A stretch of 43,842 nucleotides of DNA from Cupriavidus taiwanensis (GCF_900249755.1 NZ_LT976853.1:759299-803140), one strand, 5' to 3'; counted from the stretch's first letter, positions 9,374 to 17,377 are shown. Numbers and translations: made by a program. Notes: generated by a model not told the origin, from the sequence alone.

Positions 9374-10210
9374 TTGCGCACGCAGCAGACGGCGGCCGGC
9401 GCGCAGTTCGCCGCCGCACTGGCCGGGATCGACTGGTCCCGGCCGTGGTTCCAGCCTTTTGCCGCACAAGGCGCCGCGCTGGCCGCGGCAGTGCAGGACG
9501 GAGCCGACCTTCGCAGCGCGCTCGACGCACATGCCGCGGCACTGGACTTGCGCAATGCGCGCGGCCTGCCGCTGCGCTTCGTCGCCCAGCACGCCTTGCC
9601 GCACGGCAGCGCCTACGAAGCCCATATCCACGCCACCGGCGAAGTTCCCACCCGCGACAATCTCCACGATTTCTTCAACGCGCTGATCTGGCTGCATTTC
9701 CCGCAGGCCAAGCGCGCGCTCAACCAGATCCAGGCCGCGGTCATCGCCCGCGAGGGCGTGCAGACCGCCCGCGGCGGCGTGCGCGATGCGGCCACGCTGT
9801 TCGATGAGAACGCCGTGCTGTTCCTCAGCACCGACGCTAGCCTGGCCGCGGCGCTCAGGGGGTTTGCCTGGAAGCCGCTGTTCGTCGACGCCCGGGCCGC
9901 ATGGGGAACGGACTGCGCGGTGGTGCCGTTCGGCCACGCCTTGCTCGAAAAACTGGTGCAGCCGTACAAGTCGGTGACGGCGCATGCATGGCCACTGCCG
10001 CGCGTGCCCGGCGACCCCGCGCTCGACACGGTGCTTGCCGGATCACTGCAAGCCGCGGCCGATGCCGGCGCCTTGCGCGGCGGACGCAGCTTTGCGCCGC
10101 TGCCGGTGATGGGCATCCCGGGCTGGTGCGACGACAACGCGCACTCGGACTTTTATGCCGATGCCACCGTGTTCCGTCCCGGCCGGCGCCGCGACCCGGA
10201 TGCCGGCTGA
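9374..10210 (+). CDS. DUF3025 domain protein
   Basis: A 278-residue protein of unknown function. The segments IDWSRPWFQPF, PTRDNLHDFFNALIWLHFPQ, KRALNQIQ and DENAVLFLS match my memory of DUF3025, a proteobacterial family with no known activity. No signal peptide or membrane segment is seen. The start is a TTG at 9374, 4 bases after the pyrC stop; no ATG or GTG lies between it and the first conserved residues (about residue 19), so the TTG is well supported, though no strong ribosome-binding site precedes it. Probable translational coupling with pyrC. rnpB follows 43 bases after the stop. Confidence 0.8.
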   Translation: MRTQQTAAGAQFAAALAGIDWSRPWFQPFAAQGAALAAAVQDGADLRSALDAHAAALDLRNARGLPLRFVAQHALPHGSAYEAHIHATGEVPTRDNLHDFFNALIWLHFPQAKRALNQIQAAVIAREGVQTARGGVRDAATLFDENAVLFLSTDASLAAALRGFAWKPLFVDARAAWGTDCAVVPFGHALLEKLVQPYKSVTAHAWPLPRVPGDPALDTVLAGSLQAAADAGALRGGRSFAPLPVMGIPGWCDDNAHSDFYADATVFRPGRRRDPDAG

Positions 10211-10235
10211 AGCCCCGGCATCGGCAAGCAATCGG

Positions 10236-10244
10236 TGTTAGACT
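10236..10244 (+). promoter_or_regulatory. Putative rnpB promoter (extended -10)
   Basis: TGTTAGACT reads as an extended -10 (TG-n-TAGACT). It would start transcription near 10251, a few bases before the first paired base of RNase P RNA. No convincing -35 box is seen. Confidence 0.45.
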
Positions 10245-10253
10245 GCGGGCCGC

Positions 10254-10590
10254 AAAGCAGGCCAGGCAACCGCTGCCTGCACCGCAAGGTGCAGGGGGAG
10301 GAAAGTCCGGACTCCACAGGGCAGGGTGTTGGCTAACAGCCATCCACGGCAACGTGCGGAATAGGGCCACAGAGACGAGTCTTGCCACCGGGTTCGCCCG
10401 GCGGCAAGGGTGAAACGCGGTAACCTCCACCTGGAGCAATCCCAAATAGGCAGGCGATGAAGCGGCCCGCTGAGTCTGCGGGTAGGGAGCTGGAGCCGGC
10501 TGGTAACAGCCGGCCTAGAGGAATGGTTGTCACGCACTGCTCGCCGCAAGGCGGGCGGGGCGCACAGAATCCGGCTTATCGGCCTGCTTT
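10254..10590 (+). ncRNA. rnpB: RNase P RNA, bacterial type A
   Basis: Catalytic RNA that trims the 5' ends of tRNA precursors. The P1 helix is visible: AAAGCAGGCC at the 5' end pairs with GGCCTGCTTT at 10581-10590. Conserved elements are in the right order: GAGGAAAGTCCGGACTCC with ACAGGGCAGGGTG near the 5' end, GGTGAAACGCGG and TGGAGCAATCCCAAATAGG in the middle, and ACAGAATCCGGCTTATCGG near the 3' end. About 337 nt, a normal length. Ends are placed on P1 and could be off by a few bases. A weak GC hairpin (10608-10636) follows. Confidence 0.96.
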
Positions 10591-10649
10591 GCTTCAGTCT
10601 TCGGCACGGCCCGGCGCCCGCGCGGCACACCGGGCCGGCCCATCTTCCC

Positions 10650-11072
10650 TCAGCCTTCGACGATTTCCAGCGTGTGCGTGATCTCGGCCGTCCTGGCCAG
10701 CATGATCGACGCCGAGCAGTATTTCTCGTGCGACAGCTTGATGGCGCGCTCGACCGTGGCGGGGTTGAGATTCTTGCCGGTCACCACAAAATGGAAGTTG
10801 ATGCGGGTGAACACCTTGGGGTCTTCGCCGGCGCGCTCGGCCTGCAGCTGCACGCTGCAGCCGGTGACGTCCTGGCGGCCGCGCTTGAGGATCAGCACCA
10901 CGTCATAGGCGGTGCAGCCGCCGGTGCCCAGCAGCACCATTTCCATGGGTCGCGGCGCCAGGTTGTGGCCGCCGCCCTCCGGGGCACCGTCCATCGCCAC
11001 GATATGGCCGCTGCCGGTCTGGGCCACGAAGCTCATGCCGTCGGCGCCCATCCATGTTACTTTGCATTCCAT
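10650..11072 (-). CDS. OsmC-like peroxiredoxin family protein
   Basis: A 140-residue OsmC/YhfA-family protein. The two family cysteines are present: Cys53 in GTGGCTAYDVV and Cys119 in HEKYCSASI. These normally form the thiol centre that reduces organic hydroperoxides, though YhfA-type members have unproven roles. The ATG at 11072 is chosen because AGGAA lies 8 bases upstream and because the protein then begins MECKVTWMGADG as expected; a longer in-frame start at 11138 would add 22 unrelated residues. Monocistronic, convergent with rnpB, with a 739-base gap to rplM on its 5' side. Confidence 0.88.
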   Translation of the reverse strand: MECKVTWMGADGMSFVAQTGSGHIVAMDGAPEGGGHNLAPRPMEMVLLGTGGCTAYDVVLILKRGRQDVTGCSVQLQAERAGEDPKVFTRINFHFVVTGKNLNPATVERAIKLSHEKYCSASIMLARTAEITHTLEIVEG

Positions 11073-11305
11073 TTTGTTCGTTCCTGTACCTTGTATTGTC
11101 GGTTTGCGATCACAAGCGAGTGATCTCGAATCTTGCATTTCCCAGTATATGGCAACGCCGGAGTGGGGACATCGGGGCCGATAACCCTAGGAAATCTGAG
11201 GGTTTCCTCTAGTATGACGGTTTGGTGACATGCCTGTCCCTTCTTCAAGTATTTGATTTTTAATGGAAATATGGAGATTTGTCCGTGTCCGTTAACGTTC
11301 CGTAA

Positions 11306-11324
11306 TGCGAAATCACATTTCGCA
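11306..11324. promoter_or_regulatory. Palindrome upstream of the small RNA promoter
   Basis: TGCGAAAT-CAC-ATTTCGCA is a perfect 8-bp inverted repeat with a 3-bp centre. Its edge is 13 bases upstream of the -35 box at 11338, a usual place for a regulator site. It could serve the small RNA, or the OsmC-like gene on the other strand, whose start is 234 bases away. The binding protein is unknown. Confidence 0.45.
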
Positions 11325-11337
11325 CTGCAAATTTCCC

Positions 11338-11365
11338 TTGCATCCGGGCAAACCCTAGGTATAAT
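11338..11365 (+). promoter_or_regulatory. Sigma-70 promoter of the small RNA
   Basis: TTGCAT (11338-11343) and a perfect TATAAT (11360-11365), 16 bases apart. Expected transcription start near 11371-11373. No open reading frame with a ribosome-binding site follows before the terminator at 11502-11532. Confidence 0.75.
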
Positions 11366-11371
11366 TCCAAT

Positions 11372-11532
11372 CATTGAACGACGGCGCTGACAGCGCGCCA
11401 GAGTGCGAAAGCGAAGCCCCAGGCCAAGCCCCTCCGCACCGCCCGCAGGTTCCTCCGTCGATCTCCAAGTGTCTCCTCCACCCTCCTCCTTTGGTGGATT
11501 CAAACCCAAGCTCAAACGCTTGGGTTTTTTTT
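11372..11532 (+). ncRNA. Putative small RNA with anti-Shine-Dalgarno loops
   Basis: About 160 nt bounded by a consensus-like promoter and a perfect intrinsic terminator. CCUCC occurs five times, at 11431, 11452, 11475, 11482 and 11485. The last lies in a hairpin: TCCACC (11477-11482) pairs with GGTGGA (11493-11498), and the 10-nt loop is CTCCTCCTTT. The bases CCTCCTTT match the 3' tail of betaproteobacterial 16S rRNA, so the loop imitates the anti-Shine-Dalgarno. A short 5' hairpin (11384-11396) opens the RNA. A conserved Rfam family of toxic betaproteobacterial small RNAs comes to mind, but this link is from memory and unverified. The alternative is a long untranslated leader of rplM, which the terminator argues against. 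Confidence 0.72.
11502..11532 (+). terminator. Intrinsic terminator of the small RNA
   Basis: Perfect 10-bp stem AAACCCAAGC / GCTTGGGTTT with loop TCAAAC and a run of eight T (11525-11532). One of the best terminators in the window, though no protein gene lies upstream on this strand. Confidence 0.9.
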
Positions 11533-11642
11533 CGCCCCTGCATATTGCGCTGGCGCCAGGTGGCCGGGTGCCTCGATCGGCCCATAGCCGCGGCAATTTC
11601 GCGGCAATCCGCGGTGATCTTGACGAAAACCGCAGTCTTTGC

Positions 11643-11672
11643 TTGTGCGCTCGCCACGGTCCCCAGTATAAT
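11643..11672 (+). promoter_or_regulatory. Putative rplM-rpsI promoter
   Basis: TTGTGC (11643-11648) and a perfect TATAAT (11667-11672), 18 bases apart. It would give a leader of about 130 nt before rplM. I see no recognised ribosomal-protein leader structure in it, but the length leaves room for feedback control. Confidence 0.6.
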
Positions 11673-11811
11673 CGAGGGCTTTTCCGTCATGCCCGCGGAA
11701 GAAGAAATGCAGGACCCGGCCACCCATCTCGGGCAGCCACAAGACTTGCAGGGGCGAGCACAAGCCTTCGCGAGTCGGATTACGGGCACGAACTCATAGT
11801 CAGGAAAAATC

Positions 11812-12240
11812 ATGAAGACCTTTTCCGCCAAGCCTCACGAGGTAAAGCGCGACTGGTACGTGATTGACGCGACGGACAAAGTCCTCGGCCGTGTCGCCAG
11901 CGAAGTGGCACGCCGTCTGCGCGGCAAGCACAAGCCGGAATTCACTCCGCACGTCGACACGGGTGATTACATCATCATCGTCAATGCAGCCAAGCTGCGT
12001 GTCACGGGTACCAAGGAAACGGACAAGAAGTACTATCGCCATTCGGGCTACCCGGGCGGTATCTACGAAACGACGTTCGGCAAGATGCAGCAGCGTTTCC
12101 CGGGCCGTGCCCTGGAAAAGGCTGTCAAGGGCATGCTGCCGAAGGGTCCGCTGGGCTACGCGATGATCAAGAAGCTGAAGGTGTACGCCGAAGCCGAGCA
12201 TCCGCACGAAGCGCAGCAGCCCAAGGCGCTGGAAATCTAA
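11812..12240 (+). CDS. rplM: 50S ribosomal protein L13
   Basis: Early-assembling protein of the large ribosomal subunit, 142 residues as in Escherichia coli. [52 protein letters not shown] and [20 protein letters not shown] are the family hallmarks. It is followed after 12 bases by rpsI, the standard bacterial pair. CAGGAAAAATC precedes the ATG. It sits downstream of a candidate anti-Shine-Dalgarno small RNA on the same strand. Confidence 0.98.
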   Translation: MKTFSAKPHEVKRDWYVIDATDKVLGRVASEVARRLRGKHKPEFTPHVDTGDYIIIVNAAKLRVTGTKETDKKYYRHSGYPGGIYETTFGKMQQRFPGRALEKAVKGMLPKGPLGYAMIKKLKVYAEAEHPHEAQQPKALEI

Positions 12241-12252
12241 GGAGGCCAATCC

Positions 12253-12645
12253 ATGATCGGTAACTGGAATTACGGTACTGGCCGCCGCAAGAGCGCTGTG
12301 GCACGTGTCTTCATCAAGTCGGGCAAGGGCGACATCGTCGTCAACGGCAAGCCCATCAAAGAGTATTTCGCTCGCGAAACCTCGCTGATGATCGTGCGCC
12401 AGCCGCTGGAACTGACCGCTCACGCTGAAACGTTCGACATCAAGGTCAACGTCACCGGCGGCGGCGAAACCGGCCAGGCCGGCGCAGTGCGCCACGGCAT
12501 CACCCGCGCCCTGATCGACTACGATGCGACTCTGAAGTCGGCCCTGTCGAAGGCTGGCTACGTCACGCGCGATGCACGTGAAGTCGAGCGTAAGAAGGTC
12601 GGCTTCCACAAGGCGCGTCGTCGCAAGCAGTTCTCGAAGCGCTGA
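12253..12645 (+). CDS. rpsI: 30S ribosomal protein S9
   Basis: Small-subunit head protein, 130 residues, whose C-terminal tail reaches the P-site t[18 protein letters not shown], the [16 protein letters not shown] loop and the basic tail [17 protein letters not shown] ending in Lys-Arg are diagnostic. The ribosome-binding site TAAGGAGG overlaps the rplM stop codon, which suggests coupled translation; AAGGAGG is exactly complementary to the CCTCCTT in the small RNA loop at 11485-11491. A strong terminator follows. Confidence 0.98.
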   Translation: MIGNWNYGTGRRKSAVARVFIKSGKGDIVVNGKPIKEYFARETSLMIVRQPLELTAHAETFDIKVNVTGGGETGQAGAVRHGITRALIDYDATLKSALSKAGYVTRDAREVERKKVGFHKARRRKQFSKR

Positions 12646-12688
12646 TGCGTTGTCGCGGGTCCGGCCCGGCCGGATCTGGCGAGACCAG

Positions 12689-12720
12689 AAAAACCGCACG
12701 CTGGCCGTGCGGTTTTTTTT
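12689..12720 (+). terminator. Intrinsic terminator of rplM-rpsI
   Basis: AAAAACCGCACG / CGTGCGGTTTTT with loop CTGGC and eight T, 43 bases after the rpsI stop. Confidence 0.93.
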
Positions 12721-12806
12721 CGTGTGCGGGCTACGGAAGCGGCGGGGTGTTGCCGTCATAGCGGGCAGGCCGCCATACTTTTGTGGGGTATCCGGCCGCG
12801 CGCGGC

Positions 12807-12850
12807 TACAATCACGCCCTGTCGCCGACGGCAAGTCCGGCTTGCCGTCG
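12807..12850 (+). promoter_or_regulatory. Bactofilin promoter -10 and 5' leader hairpin
   Basis: TACAAT (12807-12812) is a possible -10 box without a good -35. The predicted transcript start is followed at once by a perfect 10-bp hairpin, CGACGGCAAG / CTTGCCGTCG (12826-12835 and 12841-12850) with loop TCCGG. The leader to the ATG is about 85 nt. The hairpin may stabilise or regulate the mRNA. Confidence 0.4.
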
Positions 12851-12903
12851 CGGTTGCGCCACGGGCAGGCCAGCCTGGCACGAACGAGAGAGGAGTGAGA
12901 GTC

Positions 12904-13392
12904 ATGCTGTTTTCCAAGAAGAAAGGCCTTTCGATCGATACGCTGATTGGCGAAGACACCGCCATCGACGGCGACCTGGTGTTTGCCGGCGGCCTGCGCC
13001 TGGATGGCCGCGTGCGCGGCAACGTGACCGCGGCGCCGGGCAAGCCCAGCATGCTGGTGGTCAGCGAGAAGGGCATGGTCGAGGGCGAGATCAGCGTCGG
13101 CCACCTGGTGCTGAACGGCACCGTCAAGGGCCCGGTGCAGGCCGCCGACCTGCTCGAGCTGCAGCCGCAGGCGCGCGTGCTGGGCGACGTGCGCTATGCC
13201 GCGCTCGAAATGCACCAGGGCGCGCTGGTCGAGGGCCGCCTGATGCCAATGGTGCAGGGCGAGGTCAAGGCGCTGCCGAACCTGGTCGAGGCCGCGCCGG
13301 CGCAGCAAGTGACGGAGGCGGCCGATAACGACCCGGCACCCGCCGGGGAAACTCCCGCTGCCGAAGCCAGTCCCACCGAAAAGGCCGCATAG
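12904..13392 (+). CDS. Bactofilin (polymer-forming cytoskeletal protein)
   Basis: A 162-residue protein with a central right-handed beta-helix of the DUF583 family: IDTLIGEDTAIDGDLVFAGG, LRLDGRVRGNV, VEGEISVGHLVLNGTVKGPV and VRYAALEMHQGALVEGRL are successive coils (about residues 10-120). A short basic N-terminus (MLFSKKKG) and an Ala/Pro/Glu-rich tail flank it, as usual. Bactofilins polymerise and scaffold cell-wall or polar machinery; the partner here is unknown. AGGAG lies 8 bases before the ATG, and the open frame upstream of it is not conserved-looking. It stands alone between the rpsI terminator and erpA. Confidence 0.9.
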   Translation: MLFSKKKGLSIDTLIGEDTAIDGDLVFAGGLRLDGRVRGNVTAAPGKPSMLVVSEKGMVEGEISVGHLVLNGTVKGPVQAADLLELQPQARVLGDVRYAALEMHQGALVEGRLMPMVQGEVKALPNLVEAAPAQQVTEAADNDPAPAGETPAAEASPTEKAA

Positions 13393-13492
13393 CGGCGACC
13401 CCCGCTGCCGGAAGCCCTTGAAAACACAAGGTTTCGGCACGATTTTCCAGTAGCGCTTAGAATACAGGCGTATCTAAACAGGAGAACACCCC

Positions 13493-13861
13493 ATGAACGC
13501 AGTCGCAGAGGCACCCGTTACCGAGGACGTGCCGGCACCGTTCGTCTTTACCGACAGCGCCGCCGACAAGGTCAAGCAGTTGATCGAGGAAGAGGGCAAT
13601 GCCGAGCTGAAACTGCGCGTGTTCGTGCAGGGCGGCGGCTGCTCCGGCTTCCAGTACGGCTTCACCTTCGACGAGGAAGTCAACGAAGACGACACCACCA
13701 TGGTCAAGAACGGCGTCACCCTGCTGATCGACTCGATGAGCTACCAGTACCTGGTCGGCGCCGAGATCGACTACAAGGAAGACATCAACGGCGCGCAGTT
13801 CGTGATCAAGAACCCGAATGCCTCGACCACCTGCGGTTGCGGCTCGTCGTTCTCGGTCTGA
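13493..13861 (+). CDS. erpA: Iron-sulfur cluster insertion protein ErpA
   Basis: A-type Fe-S carrier of 122 residues. The three cluster-binding cysteines are Cys50 ([11 protein letters not shown]), Cys114 and Cys116 (TTCGCGSSF). Delivers clusters to apo-proteins, including isoprenoid-synthesis enzymes in Escherichia coli. AGGAGA lies 7 bases before the ATG, and TAGAAT at 13458-13463 is a possible -10 box. A UUCG-capped bidirectional terminator follows. The N-terminus ([14 protein letters not shown]) is a few residues longer than in the Escherichia coli protein. Confidence 0.96.
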   Translation: MNAVAEAPVTEDVPAPFVFTDSAADKVKQLIEEEGNAELKLRVFVQGGGCSGFQYGFTFDEEVNEDDTTMVKNGVTLLIDSMSYQYLVGAEIDYKEDINGAQFVIKNPNASTTCGCGSSFSV

Positions 13862-13874
13862 GCGGTCCCGGACT

Positions 13875-13910
13875 CAACAAGAAACGCACCTTCGGGTGCG
13901 TTTTTTGTTG
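13875..13910. terminator. Bidirectional terminator between erpA and the dioxygenase gene
   Basis: CAACAAGAAACGCACC / GGTGCGTTTTTTGTTG with a TTCG tetraloop. U-rich on both strands, it serves the convergent transcripts on either side. Confidence 0.92.
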
Positions 13911-13921
13911 CCTGCGCCGGC

Positions 13922-14719
13922 TTACTGCGCGGCGCGCCAGACCACCGGAAACCAGTCTTCGCGCAGGCGCTCGCCGGTCTGCTGGCCGATGCCGGGGAAC
14001 GGCGGCGAAGTCCGCCCGGGCCGCTGCATGAAGCGCACGTCGTCGCCCAGGAACCGGGCCGAAAACGCCCGCCGCCTGCCGGTGCCGGTATTGCCGGCGG
14101 CACCATGCACGGTGCGGAAGTCGAACACCACCGCATCGCCCGGTTCCAGTTCCGGGGCGAGCAGTGTGTGGCTGCCGTCTTCCACGTCCGGCATCTCCAT
14201 GAAGGCATCGTCGCCGCCATAGAAGTTCTCGTTGCTGGCCCAGCGCTTGGGCCGAACCAGCCGCGGCCAGCGATGCGAGCCGGCCACCACGCGCAGCGTA
14301 TTGGCCTGCGTGACCGGGTCCAGCGGAATCCAGTAGCTCGCGGTCTGGGTGCCGTCGACGCAGTAGTAGGGCAGGTCCTGGTGCCACGGCGTGGGCTTGG
14401 CGGTGCCGGGCTCCTTGACCAGGATGTGCTCGTGGAACACCTGCACCGCCTGCGACTGCATGATCTGCCCGGCGATCCCGGCCGCCGCCGACTCGCGGAT
14501 AAAGGCGGCGAACGCGTCGATGCGCTGCCAGTTGCAATAGTCCTCGAAAAACCGCCCGCCTTCGCCGGCGCGGACGTTCTCGATGGCAAAGGGGCCCGGC
14601 TCGGCAAGGTTCTGCGCAAAGCCCTCGCGCAGGCGCTCGACCCAGTCGGTGAAGACGCCGCGCAGGACCAGCACGCCGTCGCGTTGATAGGTGTCGATCT
14701 GTTCCCGGGTGATGTCCAT
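13922..14719 (-). CDS. Phytanoyl-CoA dioxygenase family protein
   Basis: Fe(II)/2-oxoglutarate-dependent oxygenase fold, 265 residues. The metal triad is visible: His113-x-Asp115 in PTPWHQDLPYY and the distal His205 in FDFRTVHGAAGN, with arginines at 216-218 placed to bind 2-oxoglutarate. ITREQIDTYQRDGVLVLRG is the usual N-terminus. The substrate is unknown; bacterial members act on many small molecules, and a hydroxylase of a secondary metabolite or fatty acid is possible. The ATG at 14719 is chosen by homology. An in-frame ATG at 14758 would add 13 residues, and neither has a clear ribosome-binding site. It separates erpA from anmK. Confidence 0.85.
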   Translation of the reverse strand: MDITREQIDTYQRDGVLVLRGVFTDWVERLREGFAQNLAEPGPFAIENVRAGEGGRFFEDYCNWQRIDAFAAFIRESAAAGIAGQIMQSQAVQVFHEHILVKEPGTAKPTPWHQDLPYYCVDGTQTASYWIPLDPVTQANTLRVVAGSHRWPRLVRPKRWASNENFYGGDDAFMEMPDVEDGSHTLLAPELEPGDAVVFDFRTVHGAAGNTGTGRRRAFSARFLGDDVRFMQRPGRTSPPFPGIGQQTGERLREDWFPVVWRAAQ

Positions 14720-14843
14720 GGCGATGTCTGTGGGGGGCGATGGGCCAAGTATCCCCATGCGTCCGGGATAGGGAAAGCTTAGCTTTCCCCATGTTGCGAT
14801 ATGGGTACACGCAAAGCGCCGAGATCTGGCGCGGACGGGGAGC

Positions 14844-15971
14844 TCAGCGCGGGTAGATCGCGCCCAGTACGCGCGGCCCGGCGGCGCCGGTCACGGTGGG
14901 CACGTTGCCGGGCAGGCGCAGCAGGCACTGGCGCGCCAGCCAGGCAAAGGCGATGGCCTCGACCTGCGATACCGGCACGCCGTAGTCTTCGGATGTTTCG
15001 ATGGCGACACCGGGCAGGGCTTGCGCCAGCCGCGCCATCACGAAGGCATTGCGCGCGCCGCCGCCGCAGACGATCAGCCGCCGCGCAGCGGGCGCGCCGG
15101 TGCGCACGTCGCGCGCGATGGCCTCGGCGGTCAGCGCGGCCAGGGTGGCCTGCACGTCGGCCGGCGCAAGCTGCGGCAACGCCGCCAGTTGCGCTTCCAG
15201 CCAGCCGGGATGGAACAGGTCGCGCCCGGTGCTCTTGGGCGGCGCGGCGCTGAAATAGGGCTCGGCCAGGCACTGCGCCAGCAGCGCGGCGTTGACGCGC
15301 CCGCTGGCGGCCCAGTCGCCGTTGCTGTCGAAGGCCAGGCCGCGGTGGCGGCCGATCCAGTAGTCGAGCAGCGCATTGCCCGGCCCGCAGTCGAAGCCGC
15401 TGACGGGTCCGCCTGCCGCCGGCAGGATGCTGATGTTGGAAATGCCGCCGATATTGCAGGCGACGCGGGTTTCGGTGTCGCTGCCGAACAGCGCGTGGTG
15501 CAGCGCCGGCACCAGCGGCGCGCCCTGTCCGCCGGCGGCGAGGTCGCGGCTGCGGAAGTCCGCCACCACGTCGATGCCGGCCAGTTCTGCCAGCCGCGCG
15601 GGATGCTGGCTCTGGCGGGTATAGCCGATGCCGTCGTAGAGGCCGGGCCGGTGGCGGATGGTCTGGCCGTGGGCGCCGATGGCGGCGACCGCGGCGGCGT
15701 CGACGCGGGCCTCGCGCAGCAGCGCGGCGACGCAGTCCGCGTACACCTGCGCCAGCGCGTTGGCCGCCAGCGCCTCGCGGTGGATCTCGTCGTCGCCCGG
15801 CTGCTGCAATGCGCCGAAGGCCGCGCGCAGCGTGTCGGGGAAGGGCTGGCTGGCAGCGGCCAGCACCGCCGGCCGTGCGCCGCTGAAATCGACCAGCACC
15901 GCGTCGGCACCGTCCATGCTGGTGCCGGACATGATGCCGATATAGCGTTCGCTGCCGGGCGCGGGGATCAC
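14844..15971 (-). CDS. anmK: 1,6-anhydro-N-acetylmuramic acid kinase
   Basis: Cell-wall recycling: opens the anhydro ring of anhydro-MurNAc and phosphorylates it to MurNAc-6-phosphate. The 375-residue length is normal. ASKHA-kinase motifs are [20 protein letters not shown] near the N-terminus, [39 protein letters not shown] and [12 protein letters not shown]. The start is a GTG at 15971, placed by the need for the [10 protein letters not shown] phosphate loop; no strong ribosome-binding site is seen. It is 11 bases downstream of the M23 peptidase stop, so the two are almost certainly co-transcribed, pairing a wall hydrolase with a wall-sugar recycler. Confidence 0.94.
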   Translation of the reverse strand: MIPAPGSERYIGIMSGTSMDGADAVLVDFSGARPAVLAAASQPFPDTLRAAFGALQQPGDDEIHREALAANALAQVYADCVAALLREARVDAAAVAAIGAHGQTIRHRPGLYDGIGYTRQSQHPARLAELAGIDVVADFRSRDLAAGGQGAPLVPALHHALFGSDTETRVACNIGGISNISILPAAGGPVSGFDCGPGNALLDYWIGRHRGLAFDSNGDWAASGRVNAALLAQCLAEPYFSAAPPKSTGRDLFHPGWLEAQLAALPQLAPADVQATLAALTAEAIARDVRTGAPAARRLIVCGGGARNAFVMARLAQALPGVAIETSEDYGVPVSQVEAIAFAWLARQCLLRLPGNVPTVTGAAGPRVLGAIYPR

Positions 15972-15982
15972 GGTGGACGCGT

Positions 15983-17377
15983 TCAGTTGGCGGCGGTCAG
16001 CACGTTGTAGGTGCGCAGCGCGTTGATGCGGCTGAGTAGCCCGCTGGTGTAGGTCAGGAATTCCTGGCGCGACTTGCCGGTCAGCGGCGGCGATTCCATC
16101 AGCGTGACGGTCAGCGGGTTCTGCGGCACGTCGTTGAAGCGGAACTCGTAGTGCAGGTGCGGGCCGGTGGCCCAGCCGGTCGCGCCGACATAGCCGATCA
16201 GCTGGCCCTGGCGCACGGTCTGCCCCTGGCGCATGCCAGCAAAGCCGGACAGGTGCGCGTAGTAGGTGGAGTAGCCGTTGGGGTGCGACAGGATGACGAT
16301 GTTGCCGTAGCCGTTCTGCTGGCCGACGAACTCGACCATGCCGTCGCCGGTGGCGAGCACCTTGGTGCCGGTCGGGGCGGCGAAGTCGACGCCCTTGTGC
16401 TGGGCCCAGTCGTGATGCAGCGGATGCTCGCGGCCGCCGAAGCCCGAGGACACGCGCGAGAACTCAACCGGGGAACGCAGGAACGGCCGCTTCATGCTGC
16501 GCCCGTCGAAGGTGTAGTAGGCGCCGCCGTCCTTGCTGCCCTCGGGCGCGAACCACAGCGCCTGGTGCAGCTGGTTGCGGTTGATCAGCTCCACCGCGAC
16601 CACGCGGCCATTGCGCACGAAGGTGCCGTCGCGGAAGCCCGCTTCATAGATGATGCGGAAGCGGTCGCCGCCGGCGATGTCGTGGTGGAAGTCGATCACG
16701 CCGGAGAAGATCGACAGCATCTGCTGCACCACTTCGTCGGGCACGTGGGCCGCGTCCATGGCCTTGAAGAAGCCGCCCGCGGAAATCGCGCCCGAGGCCA
16801 TCTCGTAGTGGACGTCGTTGTCGACGCGCTGGACCTTGGCCTTGTACGCGGCGGCGGTGTCGCCGCTGGCGGCGCGCACGCGCTCGATCACCAGCTCGCG
16901 CGAGGCCGCCGCGTCGCCGCCCAGGTTGGCCTGCAGCGACACCAGCGTGTTGCTCTCGTCGATTTCCGCCTGCACCGCCTGGCCCGGGTTCAGGTTGAAC
17001 AGGCCGCGCGCGGTGGGGTTCTTGACGATGAACGCCTGCGCGTCGGCATCGTCCACGCCCAGCCGCTTGAGCAGGCTGGCAATGGTGTCGCCGCGCTGCA
17101 TGCGCTCTTCGCGCACGTACACGGCCTGGCTGTCGGTGAGCTGTTCGAGCTGTTCGCGCACGTCGGGCATGCGCAGCGCCTGCTGCGTGCGCGGGGCGCG
17201 CGGATCATCGTAGGCGCTGCGCGGCGCGACACCCATGGCCGCGGCCATGCCGAGCGTGAAGATCGCACCGACCGAGGCCGTCAGTTGTTTGCGCCGCCGC
17301 GCATGCTGGGGGCTGGTCGGATCGACCAGCACCACCAGCTCACGCGCGAAAACTTCGCGGAGTCTGGACCACATCAC
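15983..17377 (-). CDS. M23 family metallopeptidase (LytM-type murein endopeptidase)
   Basis: Envelope protein of 464 residues. Residues about 31-50 form one membrane segment after a basic N-terminus. A LysM/OapA-like region follows, with [19 protein letters not shown] at about 93-111. The catalytic LytM domain is C-terminal, with the zinc residues His327 and Asp331 (HKGVDF) and His407-Leu-His409 (HLHYEF), all intact. It resembles periplasmic DD-endopeptidases of the MepM/ShyA type that cut peptide cross-links during wall growth. GTG (17377) and ATG (17374) are adjacent possible starts; AAGG lies 11 bases before the GTG. An extended -10 promoter is at 17564-17572. Co-transcribed with anmK. Confidence 0.92.
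   Translation of the reverse strand: MMWSRLREVFARELVVLVDPTSPQHARRRKQLTASVGAIFTLGMAAAMGVAPRSAYDDPRAPRTQQALRMPDVREQLEQLTDSQAVYVREERMQRGDTIASLLKRLGVDDADAQAFIVKNPTARGLFNLNPGQAVQAEIDESNTLVSLQANLGGDAAASRELVIERVRAASGDTAAAYKAKVQRVDNDVHYEMASGAISAGGFFKAMDAAHVPDEVVQQMLSIFSGVIDFHHDIAGGDRFRIIYEAGFRDGTFVRNGRVVAVELINRNQLHQALWFAPEGSKDGGAYYTFDGRSMKRPFLRSPVEFSRVSSGFGGREHPLHHDWAQHKGVDFAAPTGTKVLATGDGMVEFVGQQNGYGNIVILSHPNGYSTYYAHLSGFAGMRQGQTVRQGQLIGYVGATGWATGPHLHYEFRFNDVPQNPLTVTLMESPPLTGKSRQEFLTYTSGLLSRINALRTYNVLTAAN

Noticed and set aside
10608..10636. GGCCCGG / CCGGGCC as the rnpB terminator
   Set aside because: Only a 7-bp stem with a 15-nt loop and no U-run; too weak to list as a feature of its own.
11374..11867. 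Small open frames across the rplM upstream region as possible peptides
   Set aside because: They run through the terminator hairpin and promoter boxes, lack ribosome-binding sites and are Pro/Ser/Arg-rich, as any frame in a C-rich RNA would be.
13435..13450. GGCACGATTTTCC upstream of erpA as a sigma-54 promoter
   Set aside because: It has the -24 GGCAC-like part but not the required GC at -12.
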